Positions 11,966-24,065 of a stretch of DNA of 64,000 bases are shown piece by piece. The notes under the pieces were generated by a model. The model saw nothing but the letters and a program-made list of their open reading frames with translations, was not told the origin of the DNA and made no database searches. Both the position numbers and the translations under genes were made by a program. The DNA is from Escallonia rubra (Eukaryota > Streptophyta > Magnoliopsida > Escalloniales > Escalloniaceae): the NCBI GenBank assembly GCA_033065855.1, contig JAVXUO010002923.1:252001-316000 (forward strand). The letters are read 5' to 3'. Numbering within the stretch: position 1 is the first letter of the stretch; each line of letters opens with the position of its first letter.

Positions 11966-12286
11966 CTTGAGAATTCATTAGAGGGAGGAGAACATTTGGA
12001 CATTTTCAGAACATTTTCACTTTCTCACTCTAGAATTCTAGAGAGAGAAACATACAGCACCCTGACTCTGGACCTAAGCATCGGACTGTGACTGTCGTCG
12101 TGTATTCATCCTGCGCTATCGCCCTCGCAGCACTGCCACCCTCAAGCTCTGTCTGGGAAGCCCTTGGTCTCTGCCCTTGTTCCACCCTTGTTGTCTCTCA
12201 CTTTACATACTTGGAAGCTGACTCGAACTGCAGCCTTTGTGGCACCTCCACGTAAGTACGAACCCACTTTCCTTGGCATCAAATTG

Positions 12287-12350
12287 TTTTGAGCTTTCAT
12301 ATAAAACAAGAAAATTTCATCAAAGAGAAAAAAACAAAGACATCTTTGGT
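12287..12350 (+). pseudogene. 3' tail of the LINE displaced by the solo LTR
   Basis: Directly after the LTR target duplication the sequence TTTTGAGCTTTCATATAAAA continues with A-rich DNA. Read across the insertion (…GTGTATAATTG then TTTTGAGC…), this looks like the AT-rich 3' end of a plant L1 element. The end point is approximate. Confidence 0.5.
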
Positions 12351-13130
12351 GGATTCTCCGATTAATGGAAATCTAAAATAGATGTGATACATGCATTTGA
12401 AATAATAGTGACAAATTCGGTATTCAGAAATTATTTAGATAGACCATAATTCAGAATTTATGAATTATTGGGAGAATTTGTAGTGTAATTACTATGAAAA
12501 TAACAAAAAAGTAATAATTCTTCCACTCTTTTAAGTGACTAGTAAGGATCACGTGCTTTGCACGTTATATAGTAATTTGAAATAAAAATATTATGAACCT
12601 CGGTGAAAAACACAATTGAAATTAATTATTATGACTATTATAAGTAAATTATAACAAGAAATTAGTTGTTAACTGCTAATCAAAGACTCGAAATATGAAA
12701 AGTTAATTGCGCAAACATGGTCTTACTTTCAAACCCGAATTTTTCACGCCAATTATCACCGATATTTTTACTATTTATCATACTTATTTCTTTCATCACA
12801 TCAAGTTGTCGCAAAAGAGAAAATTGATTGTTTCATATTATATCTTGTCATCGAAGGTACGCTGACATTGTAATTAGTCTCAAGCATCTTACACAAATAT
12901 ATAACTCTCACAAAATACTACAAGATTGACTGTACAGTAATAAAAGTGAAAAAAATGTTTAGAGATAATTAATGCCATTGGAGTTGTCTAATTTCCTGTA
13001 ATATTTTTGATGGCATATATATAAGTTTAGGAAGTGAATTGAGAAGAAGTTTGAATTATAGTTAATTGATACTAACGAAAGTTCAAAAATTAACCCGAAA
13101 AGGATTGTCGAAAGTAAAGTGTCTAACGGA
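12351..13130. other. AT-rich intergenic DNA, no gene seen
   Basis: All frames are closed by frequent stops and there are no recognisable motifs. Confidence 0.6.
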
Positions 13131-13286
13131 AGAAGTTATGACTATAACAAAGTTTGTAAGACGAAATACGTTAGGAGCTTAAATATTGCATCTTTAAAAC
13201 CAAGAATCGGAAGTTATAACTATAACAAAGTTTGTAAGACGAAATGCATTAGGAGCTTAAATGTTGCATCTTTAAAACCAAGAATC
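13131..13286. repeat. 78-bp tandem duplication
   Basis: Two adjacent copies (13131-13208 and 13209-13286) with the same order: AAGTTAT(G/A)ACTATAAC, AAAGTTTGTAAGACGAAAT, TTAGGAGCTTAAAT and TTTAAAACCAAGAATC. They differ at only a few positions, so the duplication is fairly recent. Confidence 0.9.
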
Positions 13287-13590
13287 ATGTGAACTCAAGA
13301 GATCTAGGAGGACACATATAGAAACTGAAGTACTTAGGCAACAAACTAGTAGTCCTAGCCTTCAATGATCTTTCCATATTTTTTTTATCTTCACATTTAG
13401 AATTTTGACACTTTTTCCTACAAGCTTCGTCACTAAAGTTCAAAATATCATCATTTAAGATTTTCAGTATCATTAATTATCCATCTTGGTTCTTTCTGTA
13501 CAGTGATAGTCATTTCTTGTAGCGATGATTATTAGGGGTCAAAATATACCCTACAATTTATTTGCTTTTGGTAATGATCTAGTATATATA

Positions 13591-13740
13591 TGCCTCTGTC
13601 CCAAATTTTTTTTATCATATTTTCTTTTTAGATTGTCCACAAAATTAATCGGTTTTCAAGTCAAGAAAGATTCTATAGGTGTTTTTACATGTTTACCCTT
13701 TGTACACTTTTTATGGTCAAATAATTTGGGACGAAAGGAG
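13591..13740. mobile_element. Stowaway-like MITE (Tc1/mariner type)
   Basis: The ends are TGCCTCTGTCCCAAATTT and, at the right, AATTTGGGACGAAAGGAG. These are diverged forms of the Stowaway terminus CTCCCTCCGTCCCAAAT. The element is 150 bp and flanked by TA on both sides (13589-13590, 13741-13742). It is AT-rich and non-coding. Confidence 0.72.
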
Positions 13741-13742
13741 TA

Positions 13743-14345
13743 TAATTTTTATGTATCTCTTATTTTAAGATTAAAATACATAGCAAGTCTTTTTTCAACT
13801 TTTTCTATCTTAAGTTCCAATGTCCGAGTACAATTTGTCTAAAACTACGCTTAATCTTAATTATTATTTTTCCTACTTTTTCAATTGAAAAATCTATAGT
13901 TTACTCTAAATTTCTCTTGATAGTATACTCTAAAGCTCTCTTTTATTTTTATCTAGCATGGCATTTTTCATCTTTGTAATAAAATATATAATGACTTTTA
14001 TTTTTAGCACAAACTTATATTAATACCAAACCTACTCATTTAAAAAGTTTATATACATGTGTGCCTATGTGTGTCATTTTGAAATATGTACTACGAAATA
14101 AATGTGTAAAGTTGATATCTGATAATGGTAATAAACTACGTAATTTCAGTAATCTTCACAAACCTATGTTTTTCACCCTATATTTATATATACGCATTAC
14201 ATGTTTAATATAAATACCAACTCAAAAAAAAAGTTTATCAAGAGTACTTTCAGATCATTCATCAAATAAATACATGTATCATCAAAATAAAAAGGAAAAA
14301 AAAAATTACCTGTGGCATAAGGTTTTGAGAGTTAAAAAAATTATA
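13743..14345. other. AT-rich intergenic DNA, no gene seen
   Basis: Poly-A/T tracts and closed frames only. Confidence 0.6.
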
Positions 14346-15532
14346 GGCTTAATTGCACTCATGACCTTGAGATTAGTGTAAAATTACATGTGTGTCAAAC
14401 AATAGTTCTTATGTCATTTGACTGAAGGAAAGTACTGAAAGATGAAAAGACCAGAATGCCCATCACTTAGGAATGTAATTCTCCAAATATCATTCATCCT
14501 CCCTCCATCTTTCCTACAACCCCACTACTATCACCATTTTACAATTCTTCAGCTTCCACACACGCGCGCGCGCACACACAGACACACAAAGAGAGAACAT
14601 ACACACATGCACACACTCCCACACACACACATACCCACAACATACCGGCCACTACCAAAATTGTGTCCCACCATCATCGTGTTCTTCAGCTTTCTCACAT
14701 TTTTTCAGCCTTCTTACCCTAATAAATTGTCACAGCTTTTTCACTCCAATCACTTGCAGCAAACCATCACGATTCAACAAACCAAATGAACAAAAATGAA
14801 AATTTGAATTTGGGGTTCAAAATCTTGAAGAAGATGTATAAAATTATTGTTTGCTCAAACTACTACCCAACACCATGGCAGCCTTTGCCATTAACCACCG
14901 CTAGAGCAGCCTTTCACCACCACTAATCAGCCTACAACTACGTCCAATCAGCCCACCACCTGTCCAATTCACCCACTGCCACCAAACGACCCACCACCGC
15001 CTCAAATCGACCTCCACAAACCACAATCACCATTAATAATCCTTATACGACCCACCACACATCTAGTTAACACGCCTACAGACACACACTCAACTAATAT
15101 TACAGACTTATGACTGATTTGGCTGCTTTGAAATTTTCATGTTTGTGCTACTGCCGAGGATCGTTTACGGTGGTGAAGGCGCCCGGATGGGGTGGGATAA
15201 CGTGAAGGCCGACATTTGTCGGTGCTGGGATTAGGCGGGTGTGCTGAGCCAGTGTGCCAACTTTCAGGTTAGGTGCTTGCCGAGGAAAGTGCGGCGCTGC
15301 AAGGTGGGGGGAGAATTTGGGTTGAAACCTAATTAGCAAAATTAGGATTTGTAAAATTTTAGATTGCATATACCTTATAGATTAAAATAAGGGCAATATT
15401 GACATTTAAAAAATATGTATTGATGAGATAAGCAAAAAAATATTTTTTTAAACTGATTAGTATGACTGAAACTTAGTGTCGTTGATTGTAATTTCACCAT
15501 AATCGTAGGGACATGGGTTATTTTGATGTTGA
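14346..15532. mobile_element. Decayed MULE-like non-autonomous element
   Basis: The left end GGCTTAATTGCACTCATGAC (then CTTGAG, AAAATTACA, GTGTC) and the reverse complement of the right end (AATAACCCATGTCCCTACG, then GTGAAATTACAATC, ACGACAC) align over about 50 bp with gaps. Both resemble the TIR of the Pack-MULE at 39274-40271. An AT-rich frame surrounds a GC-rich patch at about 15150-15310, as in a Pack-MULE, but I do not recognise the captured sequence. No clear target duplication was found. Confidence 0.45.
14560..14650. repeat. CA-rich microsatellite
   Basis: An imperfect run of CACACA, CGCGCGCG and CATACACACA. It produces a meaningless His/Thr/Arg-rich open frame. Confidence 0.85.
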
Positions 15533-15559
15533 TAATTTTTAAGGTTATGTTTTGATAGG

Positions 15560-17990
15560 ATTTTCTTTAAAGGTGAACAAAGTCTTAGCATCATATTTAT
15601 AAGAATAGGCTAGGTCCACTCCCACATTTTTGTCACATAAAAAAGCATTAGTGAACTTTTAATATCTTTAACAGCAAATTATTTATATTTAGTAAAAAAT
15701 ATTGTAGTTTAGTCTCACCTTCTTAAAAGTAAAAAATACACTTATTTTTGCAAACATTTTATTTCTAAAACGGTATTTTTAATGAAAAAATGTTTAGCCA
15801 TTTTAATCCCTTGAGTTTATTTTATACGCTGGGGCCAGATCCTTACCCGTTTTGGTTATATTCATAGTCTTTTTTCACTAAAAGATGTATTAATGTACCT
15901 CTTTAGCGTCAAAATGTTTAAAGTTAGCCAAAACGGTAGTAATTTAGCCTCACCTTTTAAAAAGTCAAAATATATAGAAAACTTTTAAACTTGAAAAGAA
16001 TAGTTTAAGAATTTATTATTATTATTATTATTTAACCCCTTGTGTATCAAAACTTAGAGTTTACAAGCTCAAAAAAAAATTATTAATCATTTGAGCCGAA
16101 ATAAATTGGATCTTTATCAATTGGATTTTATTTAATTCTATCACTTACAAGAGTAAAATATATACAAAGACAATAGTTATATGAATAATATATAATCATG
16201 TAAATATATGATATTTTGGGATACAGTAGATGATAGAAAGTAAATAACCATATGAAGGACTTGTTGTCATGTAAATAAGGGTATTCCAATAACTCTAATA
16301 CGAATGTAGAATTATGTATTTGTCACGAACTCAAGCTATAATTAAGAATAGAGTTGTATGATCTAGCGATTCATATGCATTTAAATTTTCAAAAGCTCCG
16401 ATTTTACGATAACTTTCTTACACCAATATGTGTCCGCAATTGAAATCTAGAATAAAATTTCAGTTATATGATAGTTTCAACGTATGCATTGAAATATATA
16501 TACATGCAAAGTTATTGAAATTTGTAGTATACACATCAACATACAATTATGTTTTACAAAATTAGAAAAGGATTGGGTTTCTAACGAAATATTCGATTTA
16601 GCGTAAGTATATTATGTTTATTCTTAAAGGCTATAGAAAATACTGTTATCTGCAAGTTGTTTTCATTAATCGAAATTGATGGAGAAGATGCAGTAGCTCT
16701 GATGTATTTAGCTTAACGTGAATGGAAGCGGTAGGGTGATTTTATAGGTTTTCATAATTTGTTTCCGTAATCAAAGAACATGCAGAAGCTTAAGGGTGAT
16801 TTTATAGGTTTTTATATTTTTTTTAACTAAAAGACAAAATAATCCTTAACTCTAACTAAAGCATAGATTCCTATAAGGGTATTATAAGTAAAGATGTTTG
16901 ATATCCTAAGAGAAGTCAAATATGCCCTTATTTTTTTTCAACAACACTCTAGTTTAAAAGGTTATTTGATGGGGAAAAAAATTCAAGTAAAAAACACTTC
17001 TAATCAACACTACTTTTGTATGAAAACTTCAGTTTAAAAATGGCATCTTAAGGAAAAAAAAAGATTAGCCATTTAACTCCAGTCAGGATTACATATGCAT
17101 TTAGAAAATTCTAAAAAAACTCTAGTTTTACAACTGCTTCCTTATACAAATACGTCTGTATTCAAAATTTAGAATTAAACCTCAAATTTACGATAGTTTC
17201 AATGTACTAATATGTTTGCATTAATCTATATATATGCAAAATAATTCAAATCTGTAACATATGCATCAACATACAAATATGAAATAAAAAAATTAAAAAG
17301 GATTGAGTTTCTGATAAAATATTCAATTTTGTTTAGGTGTATTACATTTCTTGAAAAAGCCTATAGAAAACTATGTTATCTACAAGTTATTTTCTTTAAT
17401 CATATATGATGGAAAACATATAATAACTCTAAGGTAATTTAGTTTTAATGTGAATGAAGGCGGTAGGGTTCGATAAGATTTTTTTCAATAATTAGAGAGC
17501 ATGCAGGAGTTCAAGGGTGATTTTATAGAATTTTCATAGAGTTTCTTTTCTTTTCTTTTTTTCAATAAAAATCAAAACAACCCTTTACTCTAACAAAAAC
17601 ATATATTCCAATAAATATAGTTTAACAAATGAGACTTGTTACCATATGAGAAATCAAAAATACCCTTATTTTTTAGTCACGCTCTTACTAAAAATAGGTA
17701 TTTAATGGTAAAAAAAGTTGTAAGTCAAAAGTCAAAACAATCCTTAACTATAACCAAAACATATATCCCAATAAGGGTATTTTAAGGAAAGAGGCTTTAT
17801 ATACTATGAGAAGTAAAAAATACCCTCAATTTTAAATAACACTTTAACTTAAAAAGGGTATATAATGGAAAAAAAAATGTTATAAGTCATAAACACCCTT
17901 ACTCACCATTAACCTTTTATGAAAATATCAATTAGAAAATGATACTTTAAGGAAATAAAAAATTAACCATTTAAGCCCATACGTGCTTTT
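15560..17990. repeat. Diverged long tandem repeat block
   Basis: A segment at about 16370-16850 (CATATGCATTTA, GATAGTTTCAA, CATCAACATACAA, AGGATTG, GCTATAGAAAA, TTATCTGCAAGTTG, GGCGGTAGGGT-type end) recurs in the same order at about 17090-17540. A second module recurs at about 16810-17070, 17570-17700 and 17730-17970, and in decayed form near 15700-15990. Its sign is AAAACAATCCTTAACT, CCAATAAGGGTATTTTAAG, then an AAGGAAAAA run before TTA(A/G)CCATTTAA. No reading frame survives. This is an AT-rich non-coding repeat of unknown class. Confidence 0.7.
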
Positions 17991-20174
17991 ATATATGTAT
18001 AGATGAGTAAAAAAACAATGGGAGAGAATATATATATAGTGGTTGTGCTATATAATCATGTGTTGGGCAGTTGATTATGTACTTATTCGTGTATAAAATT
18101 GAACAAGATTCACATGGTAGCATGATAGTGCATAACTGTGCTAACTCAAATGACATGAATTTATTCATAAAAATTCCAGTAATTACTACCATTTTTCAAG
18201 AAAAAAGGAAGATCGAAAATACTGCAATAAATTCAAATTTTTTGCCATAAATAGTTTAACATGTGAAATTCAAGACTCATTCGGGAATGCTTTAACTTAT
18301 CGTGATGAATTTGCTTTTTAAATTTTTCATCGATTTATCACGATAAATTCACGAATATCGCCAATGACTCACAAATATTGTTACCATATTTGATATTTTA
18401 GATTATTTTTGGCATTACTTTGCAAATAGATACGTGTGTTGGTCAATTTTGAAACTAGCAAATGTGATAGCCATATTTTGAAAGATTATCTCCAGAATTG
18501 GACAGTTTCGTCTTATATCGACCCCCATTGTTGGCCAGTACAGGATTAGACTGGCTTAAACAACCATTCATGGAATACCCACGCAAAGAGTTCCAGGAAT
18601 ATTTGCTTACAGTCCCCTTTGGTTTGAGGTTTTTTTTTTCTTGGCTAAATTGCACGATATACCGCTCGTTCATAAATCCGGAAGTCAATTTGGACGGTCA
18701 CGAGTATGTGTGTCAATTGCTTTGACATACCAAAGATAAGGAAGCCTTTATGTATTATGGTTCTTTTTGCGTCTTCGAAAAACAAAGGATTTATGTTATT
18801 ACCTCGAGTTATTGGGCAGAGTAAAAAAGTGTGTGTTTGTGTGTGTTGAGATCAGATTTTGATCCTTTGCTTAAGAAAGATAAAACATATAACCATAACA
18901 ACAAATGTTATGGTTATATATATGAATTGCAGTTCTCACAAATTTCTCAATTGAGAAATTTTTAAAAAAAAAAAAAAAACAACAACAAATGAATAAGCTT
19001 GATTATTAAGCATGCATATATCAACTATTAATATGACATGTATGATTAAGAAAAATAAGACACTTGACAAAGATAAGCGTGAATGCAAAATAAGCATGAT
19101 AAAGCTGAAAAACTAGCATGGCATTGAGGATGAGTCTAATCCTTCATATCTCCAAGAGAGTTGCCACAGTGACAACCTGCAACTGAAGGTTAAAAACTGC
19201 GGCTTTAGCCGACAAAAAAGTCACCTCCTAATTTTCATGAGTAGGGAGAAAACTAGAAAACCTTGAGTTTAACTCTGTAAAGTCAAATAGCTGATACGAC
19301 TTACTAAAATCCTGTATTTGAACTGAAGGATTAATTTATGTTATAAAAAGGTACAATGCACCGTATCATATTTTAACGTTCTCATATTTCCTAGTCAGTT
19401 TATCATCGTGCTTCCAGAGGAAATGACAGAAGCAAATAACTAATATAAGAAAAGCTAAAACAATTTAGCGAGTATTAAAAAACATACTAGAATACATAAA
19501 AACTGGATTTTGAATCCAAGAGGGAGCATGGATTGCCTACACATTTGGCAAACTATGGCAATCAAATCTTACGCGTTCTACACGACTAGAGTGGTGGATC
19601 AAAATTTGTCTCTGGATTTGATCTCAAAGAACCCATAAAATGTTTTGTGTAATTATTGAGTATTTGATCAAGTAAATTGAAAATAATGATATTGTTCTGA
19701 GTTATTCAGAAGTTTATGAGAACATCGTTGTGTTTAAAAATGGTGTTTAGAAACTTAGATGTTTGATAAAATCAATTCACAAAAAATAACATACTATGTG
19801 CCTTATTGAAAAAGATTGGAGAAAATCAATGTATTGTGTAAAAACAGAGTTGAATGAGACCAAATCGTAGACACAACCTCAAAACCAGGGGTGGGGGTTG
19901 AAAAAGTATAGCCAATTAATCATCGTCTTAAAATTATCATATTAACCCAATCACATATATAACATGCTCAATATCTATCTCAGATGTAAACCCTATAATC
20001 ATCAAAATATCAATTCAATCACATAATAGGTTCATGAACAATAACCAATCGCATGCACTAGAGTGGTTATATGTTACAATTAGCAGCAAAATTTTGTTAT
20101 GTTACTCTGAGTGGATCCTTGACAAGATTGATCTTCAATTAATATATATAAAAAAAATTGATTGCTTTGATCAT

Positions 20175-20245
<71 letters not shown>

Positions 20246-20331
20246 ATTGATTGAACGTGTTTCGGATAACTAGGTTTATGATAAACTGATATCTAGTTGT
20301 ATCACCCAACTTGAATGGTATTAACTTACAC
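17991..20331. other. AT-rich intergenic DNA, no gene seen
   Basis: Contains a small palindrome near 18885-18922 (ACCATAACA…TGTTATGGT), an A-run near 18962-18980 and a (TA)n tract (20180-20243). The two short opposite frames around 18455-18725 overlap each other and have no domains. Confidence 0.6.
20180..20243. repeat. (TA)n microsatellite
   Basis: About 31 consecutive TA units. The apparent Ile-Tyr repeat protein across it is an artefact. Confidence 0.97.
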
Positions 20332-20339
20332 CACTACAA

Positions 20340-20620
20340 GAAAATCAACCTTTACCGACGGACTTTTAGGGACGGATCAAAATCCGTCGGTAAAAGTAGC
20401 TTTTAGCGACTGATTTTTCAGTTGGTAAAAATCCGTAACTAAAGGTTTTTACTGACATAATATCCGTTGGTAAAAACTTTTTGCGACGGACTTTTCCTGA
20501 TTTTATATTTTCGATCGAATTTTTTTAGATTTGAAAAAAATAATTTGAAAATTATTAGCGGCGGACTTTCAGCGACGGATATCAGTCTGTCGCTAAAAAG
20601 TTCATTAATAAGAAACCCTA
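20340..20620. repeat. CACTA left subterminal repeats
   Basis: Repeated GACGGA…TCCGTCG(G/C)TAAAA motifs in both orientations, matching those at the right end of the same element. They are known in this superfamily as transposase-binding sites; binding here is inferred. Confidence 0.85.
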
Positions 20621-22484
20621 CCTCCTCATTCTTTTCTTCTCTGCGCCGCTTTCTACTCTCTCTCTCTTCCACGGCCCCACCCCTGCTACACCACCGTAAC
20701 CTCGCCACAGCCCCGCCGTAAACATGGGCAGGTTCCTCTTTCTCTGGGTCGATCTTTCTCTCTTTCAGATACTCGATATCTACATGCCTTCTCACTCAAT
20801 TTTTCTTCCTTTCCACTCAATTTGTCTATTGCATCTGATCTTCATCTCACTTTTTCTCTTTCTTTTGCTTAACAGATTCTAACACTTGCGGTAGGCAAGC
20901 TTTATATTGGGTATTTCGACCAAGTCAAGTAAGTGGCTATCTCTACCCTTTCTCAATTAACGATTTTAACGGCATATACCACTAATTCATTGTATGTGAT
21001 TTTATAAATTTTGGTTTTCTATTCTCAAATTTGCTTTGGTTTTATTTGGTTAGGGTTCATGATTATCTCTTTTCGGGAATTTGTTTTGATTTCGATGGTC
21101 TATTTTAATTGTATATTGCATTGAAATTATGCAGTGGAATTGAAAGCAAAAGTTTCCCCATGAAATTCAAACTCTTTAAAAGACAATGTTCTAACTTTTT
21201 TTTTCATGGGATGTGCGTAACATCTAAGAACATGTAATTATGAGAGATTAGTTAAGTATTGCTTTTCATATGAAGTTCAATCATTCACTGACTTTCACCC
21301 GGTGGTGGTCAAGGGCATAATACCATTATCTCTAAGATTCCCTCTTACAACAAACGACTTTAGAAGGTTGGAGCTCAATATTCAATTGGCTTATCCAGTG
21401 GTAAATGGCTTTGCACACCAGTGTACTCAAAATCTTGACATGCCATGATACTTCTTATTGAGCAAGATTTTCAGTGAATTCGACCACTTGTTTGCATACT
21501 CTTGTAGTACTTGGCATATAATTTCTTGAGTTCCAAATCACAGACAAAATCATTTCGAGAACTATGTCCACATTTGTATGACCTTTTATGAAAAAAATTC
21601 TATTTAACCACTGTAGGTGCAAAAGATTGTGATGGGCAGTTTTTTGTTTTCCCCTTTTGTTTTGTATGTAATAGTGAAACTTTTTCAAGAAACTCCAAGC
21701 TAACACAGTCAGCAAATAGTCAGAGTGGGCTATCTTGGCTGACTATAACAAAGGGGCAATGATATGGATGGATGTAGTTCTTTCTAGTGGTCGTTTAATT
21801 TGGATATCTTACACAAAAACAAAGTGATTAGTGTACTTAGTAGTTATGATTATACATGTATCTATGTTTATCACTATTCTAGTCTACTAACTAATCTTGA
21901 TGGACAGCCACACTTCTCTTTATGTGGATGCCAATTGCACAAATGGTAATCTATTATATGCACCCAGAGTTGAAAAAGGTGATATTTGAAATGCTTGTTT
22001 GATATTGTTCTATGACTATGACCTTGGTTCATGTCCAGTGAACGAATTTCCTGAATCCTGATAACATTAAAGGTTTTCGGCCGTCTCAATGTTGCTTGCT
22101 ATGGTTGGTAATGGGCTCATGATCCCACATGCGCTCTTTATTAGGGATCTAATATGGTATGTTTAATTCTTACCGAACAGTTTAAATTATCCCTCTTTAC
22201 ATAAGATATATAGCCCTTATAAGTGCTAAAAATATCTTTGTTCTTTTAGAACCTCTATTTCTTTGTTCTTTTAGAAGAATTTATAAGTGTTTTGTAATTC
22301 AAATTATATAGCTAAGGCATTTAATTATATACCCATATTACGTGTTATGCAAATGTCAATACTCATATTACTAAGAAAAGCTCCATATTAAAGGTGGTTC
22401 AACTATTTGCTTTTATTTTTGTTTAATATTGGATTGGAGTGTCTATTGTGGAGGCTTTGGAGCAAAGTTTTTGCTTTGTATTTT

Positions 22485-22725
22485 ATTCATTTCCATGAAA
22501 CTTGTAATTTTGTTTTGGAATTTGTGATGTGATGTATTATATTTAGTAAACATGTAATTTTTGTGGTTGATGTATGACTTAATTTCATTTCCATGAAATT
22601 TCATTTAGTAAACTTGTAATTTCATTTCCATGAAACATGTAATTTTATTCATTTCCATGAAACTTGTAATTTTGTTTTGGAATTTGTGATGTGATGTATT
22701 ACATTTAGTAAACTTGTAATTTTTG
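22485..22725. repeat. Direct repeat of about 78 bp inside the CACTA element
   Basis: ATTCATTTCCATGAAACTTG, continuing through TTTTGGAATTTGTGATGTGA to TTTAGTAAAC, occurs at about 22485 and again at about 22647 (period about 162 bp). Partial copies of TTTCCATGAAA lie between. Confidence 0.85.
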
Positions 22726-22805
22726 GAGCAAAGTTTTTGCTTTAAATTTGGTAAAGCACGTATGTTAGTCTAACGAATGAAATTGTTGATAGATTGGTTG
22801 ATTAA

Positions 22806-23486
22806 GAGGGTGTTTGGGGTTGATTTTGGGATGGTCAAACCTGATTTAATCTAGATTAAATCAGGTGTGTGAGTGTTTGGCAAACGAGATTATGAGATTT
22901 AATCTAGCTAAAAAAGCTAAAAACTGATTAAATCCATAATCCTGGAAAGTGAGGATTATGAAATAATCACTTTTTTCATAATCAGGTTTGACCTTTTAAT
23001 TTACCATCATATCCCCATGTTTTTCACAAAAAGACATTTCATACCCTTTTAACTAATTATTGGGTGTGACTTTTAAGATAGACTTTATTTATAATTTGAG
23101 AAAGTTATCATACTATAAGTACTAATGCAAGATTGTTGGTATTTTTAATTCAGAATAAGAAGTAACAACTTTTGTAGATGGTTGAAAATAGATTCTTCAA
23201 TAATTTTTTTCGTATATTGTAGTTATTTTCAATTGAAAGGTTAATATTACTTCACTAAATGGATATTATAAACTTTATTTATGTACTGTCCTTTATGGTC
23301 ATTTTGTTATGTCAAAACTGATTTAATCACTTTCTATCCAAACACTTTTTGTAACTTTAAACTAGTTCACAGCTAATTTTGCCAAACAACAAACTGATTC
23401 TGCTTAAAGTAGATTAAATCTGATTTTGAAAACTGATTCAGATTTAAGCTGAAATCTGCTTTTCATAATCAATCCCAAACGGCCTC
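22806..23486. mobile_element. Tourist-like (PIF/Harbinger) MITE nested in CACTA
   Basis: The left end GAGGGTGTTTGGGGTTGATT pairs with the right end, whose reverse complement is GAGGCCGTTTGGGATTGATT. Both are flanked by the 3-bp duplication TAA (22803-22805, 23487-23489). At 681 bp, non-coding and AT-rich, with TIR and TSD typical of Tourist/PIF-Harbinger MITEs, it inserted after the CACTA element. Confidence 0.8.
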
Positions 23487-23609
23487 TAAGTTAATTGTCG
23501 ATAGATTAGTTGATTTAATTGTTCGTGTGAATTGAATTATTGAAAACAAGTTAGGATTCTTAAAAAAGAAGAAAAAACTTGAAAAACAACGCTTTTTAAA
23601 TTTGTACCG

Positions 23610-24065
23610 ATGGACTTTTAGCAACGAAATTATGTCGCTAAAAGGTTTTCAATTTTATCAATGGACTTTTAGCGACGGATTTTCCATCTCTAAAAGGCTC
23701 CCCCTTTTAAGCAAATAGACATATAGCGACAGATTCTTATGGGAGATTTGTCACATTTTTAGCGACGGAAATTCCGTCGCCAAAAGTCTTTTTTTATATT
23801 TTTTGCAAAAAATCACAAAAATTTAAAAATTATGAAAAATACTTTTACCGACGGATTATTCCGTCGGTAAAAGTGCTTTATTTCCGTCGGTAAAAGTAAA
23901 CTTTTGACCGACGGACAACTAATTTCCGTCTCCAATCTTTTAGCAACGGCCTTTATCCCAACGGACTTTTAGCGACGGACAGTCCGTCGCTAAAAGTCTT
24001 TACCGACGGAAAAGGGGTTTTAGCGACGGAAAAATCCGTCGCTAAAAGTTCCCTTTCTTGTGGTG
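23610..24065. repeat. CACTA right subterminal repeats
   Basis: More than ten copies of the TTTAGCGACGG / CCGTCG(G/C)TAAAAG motif in both orientations, running up to the right terminus. Confidence 0.88.

Larger units (their letters stand above)
9913..12281 (+). mobile_element. Solo LTR, 2.37 kb, with 5-bp target duplication
   Basis: It begins TGTTCCCAACCC and ends CCTTGGCATCA, so it has TG...CA termini. It is flanked by the perfect 5-bp duplication AATTG (9908-9912 and 12282-12286). It carries a promoter near its 3' end (TATA at 11951-11961), which sets plus orientation. There is no second LTR, primer-binding site or gag-pol, so it is a solo LTR. It is far richer in G+C than its surroundings and contains three nested sets of tandem repeats. 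Superfamily cannot be read from an LTR alone; the large size suggests Ty3-type, but this is inference. Several long proline/arginine-rich frames inside are by-products of the repeats. Confidence 0.88.
20332..24065. mobile_element. Non-autonomous CACTA (En/Spm) element, 3.7 kb
   Basis: The left terminus is CACTACAAGAAAATC at 20332. The right terminus ends TTTCTTGTGGTG at 24065, whose reverse complement is CACCACAAGAAA. The 3-bp target duplication CAC is at 20329-20331 and 24066-24068. Both ends carry dense subterminal repeats built on TTTTAGCGACGGA / TCCGTCGCTAAAAG (20340-20620 and 23610-24060), the hallmark of CACTA elements. I find no TNPA- or TNPD-like coding sequence. The interior (about 20600-21000) looks like a gene leader with CT-rich sequence and possible splice sites, so it may be captured host sequence. 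A Tourist-like MITE is nested inside. Confidence 0.92.

Noticed and set aside
20034-20273. Open frame ending in an Ile-Tyr repeat
   Set aside because: Produced by the (TA)n microsatellite; no start context or homology.
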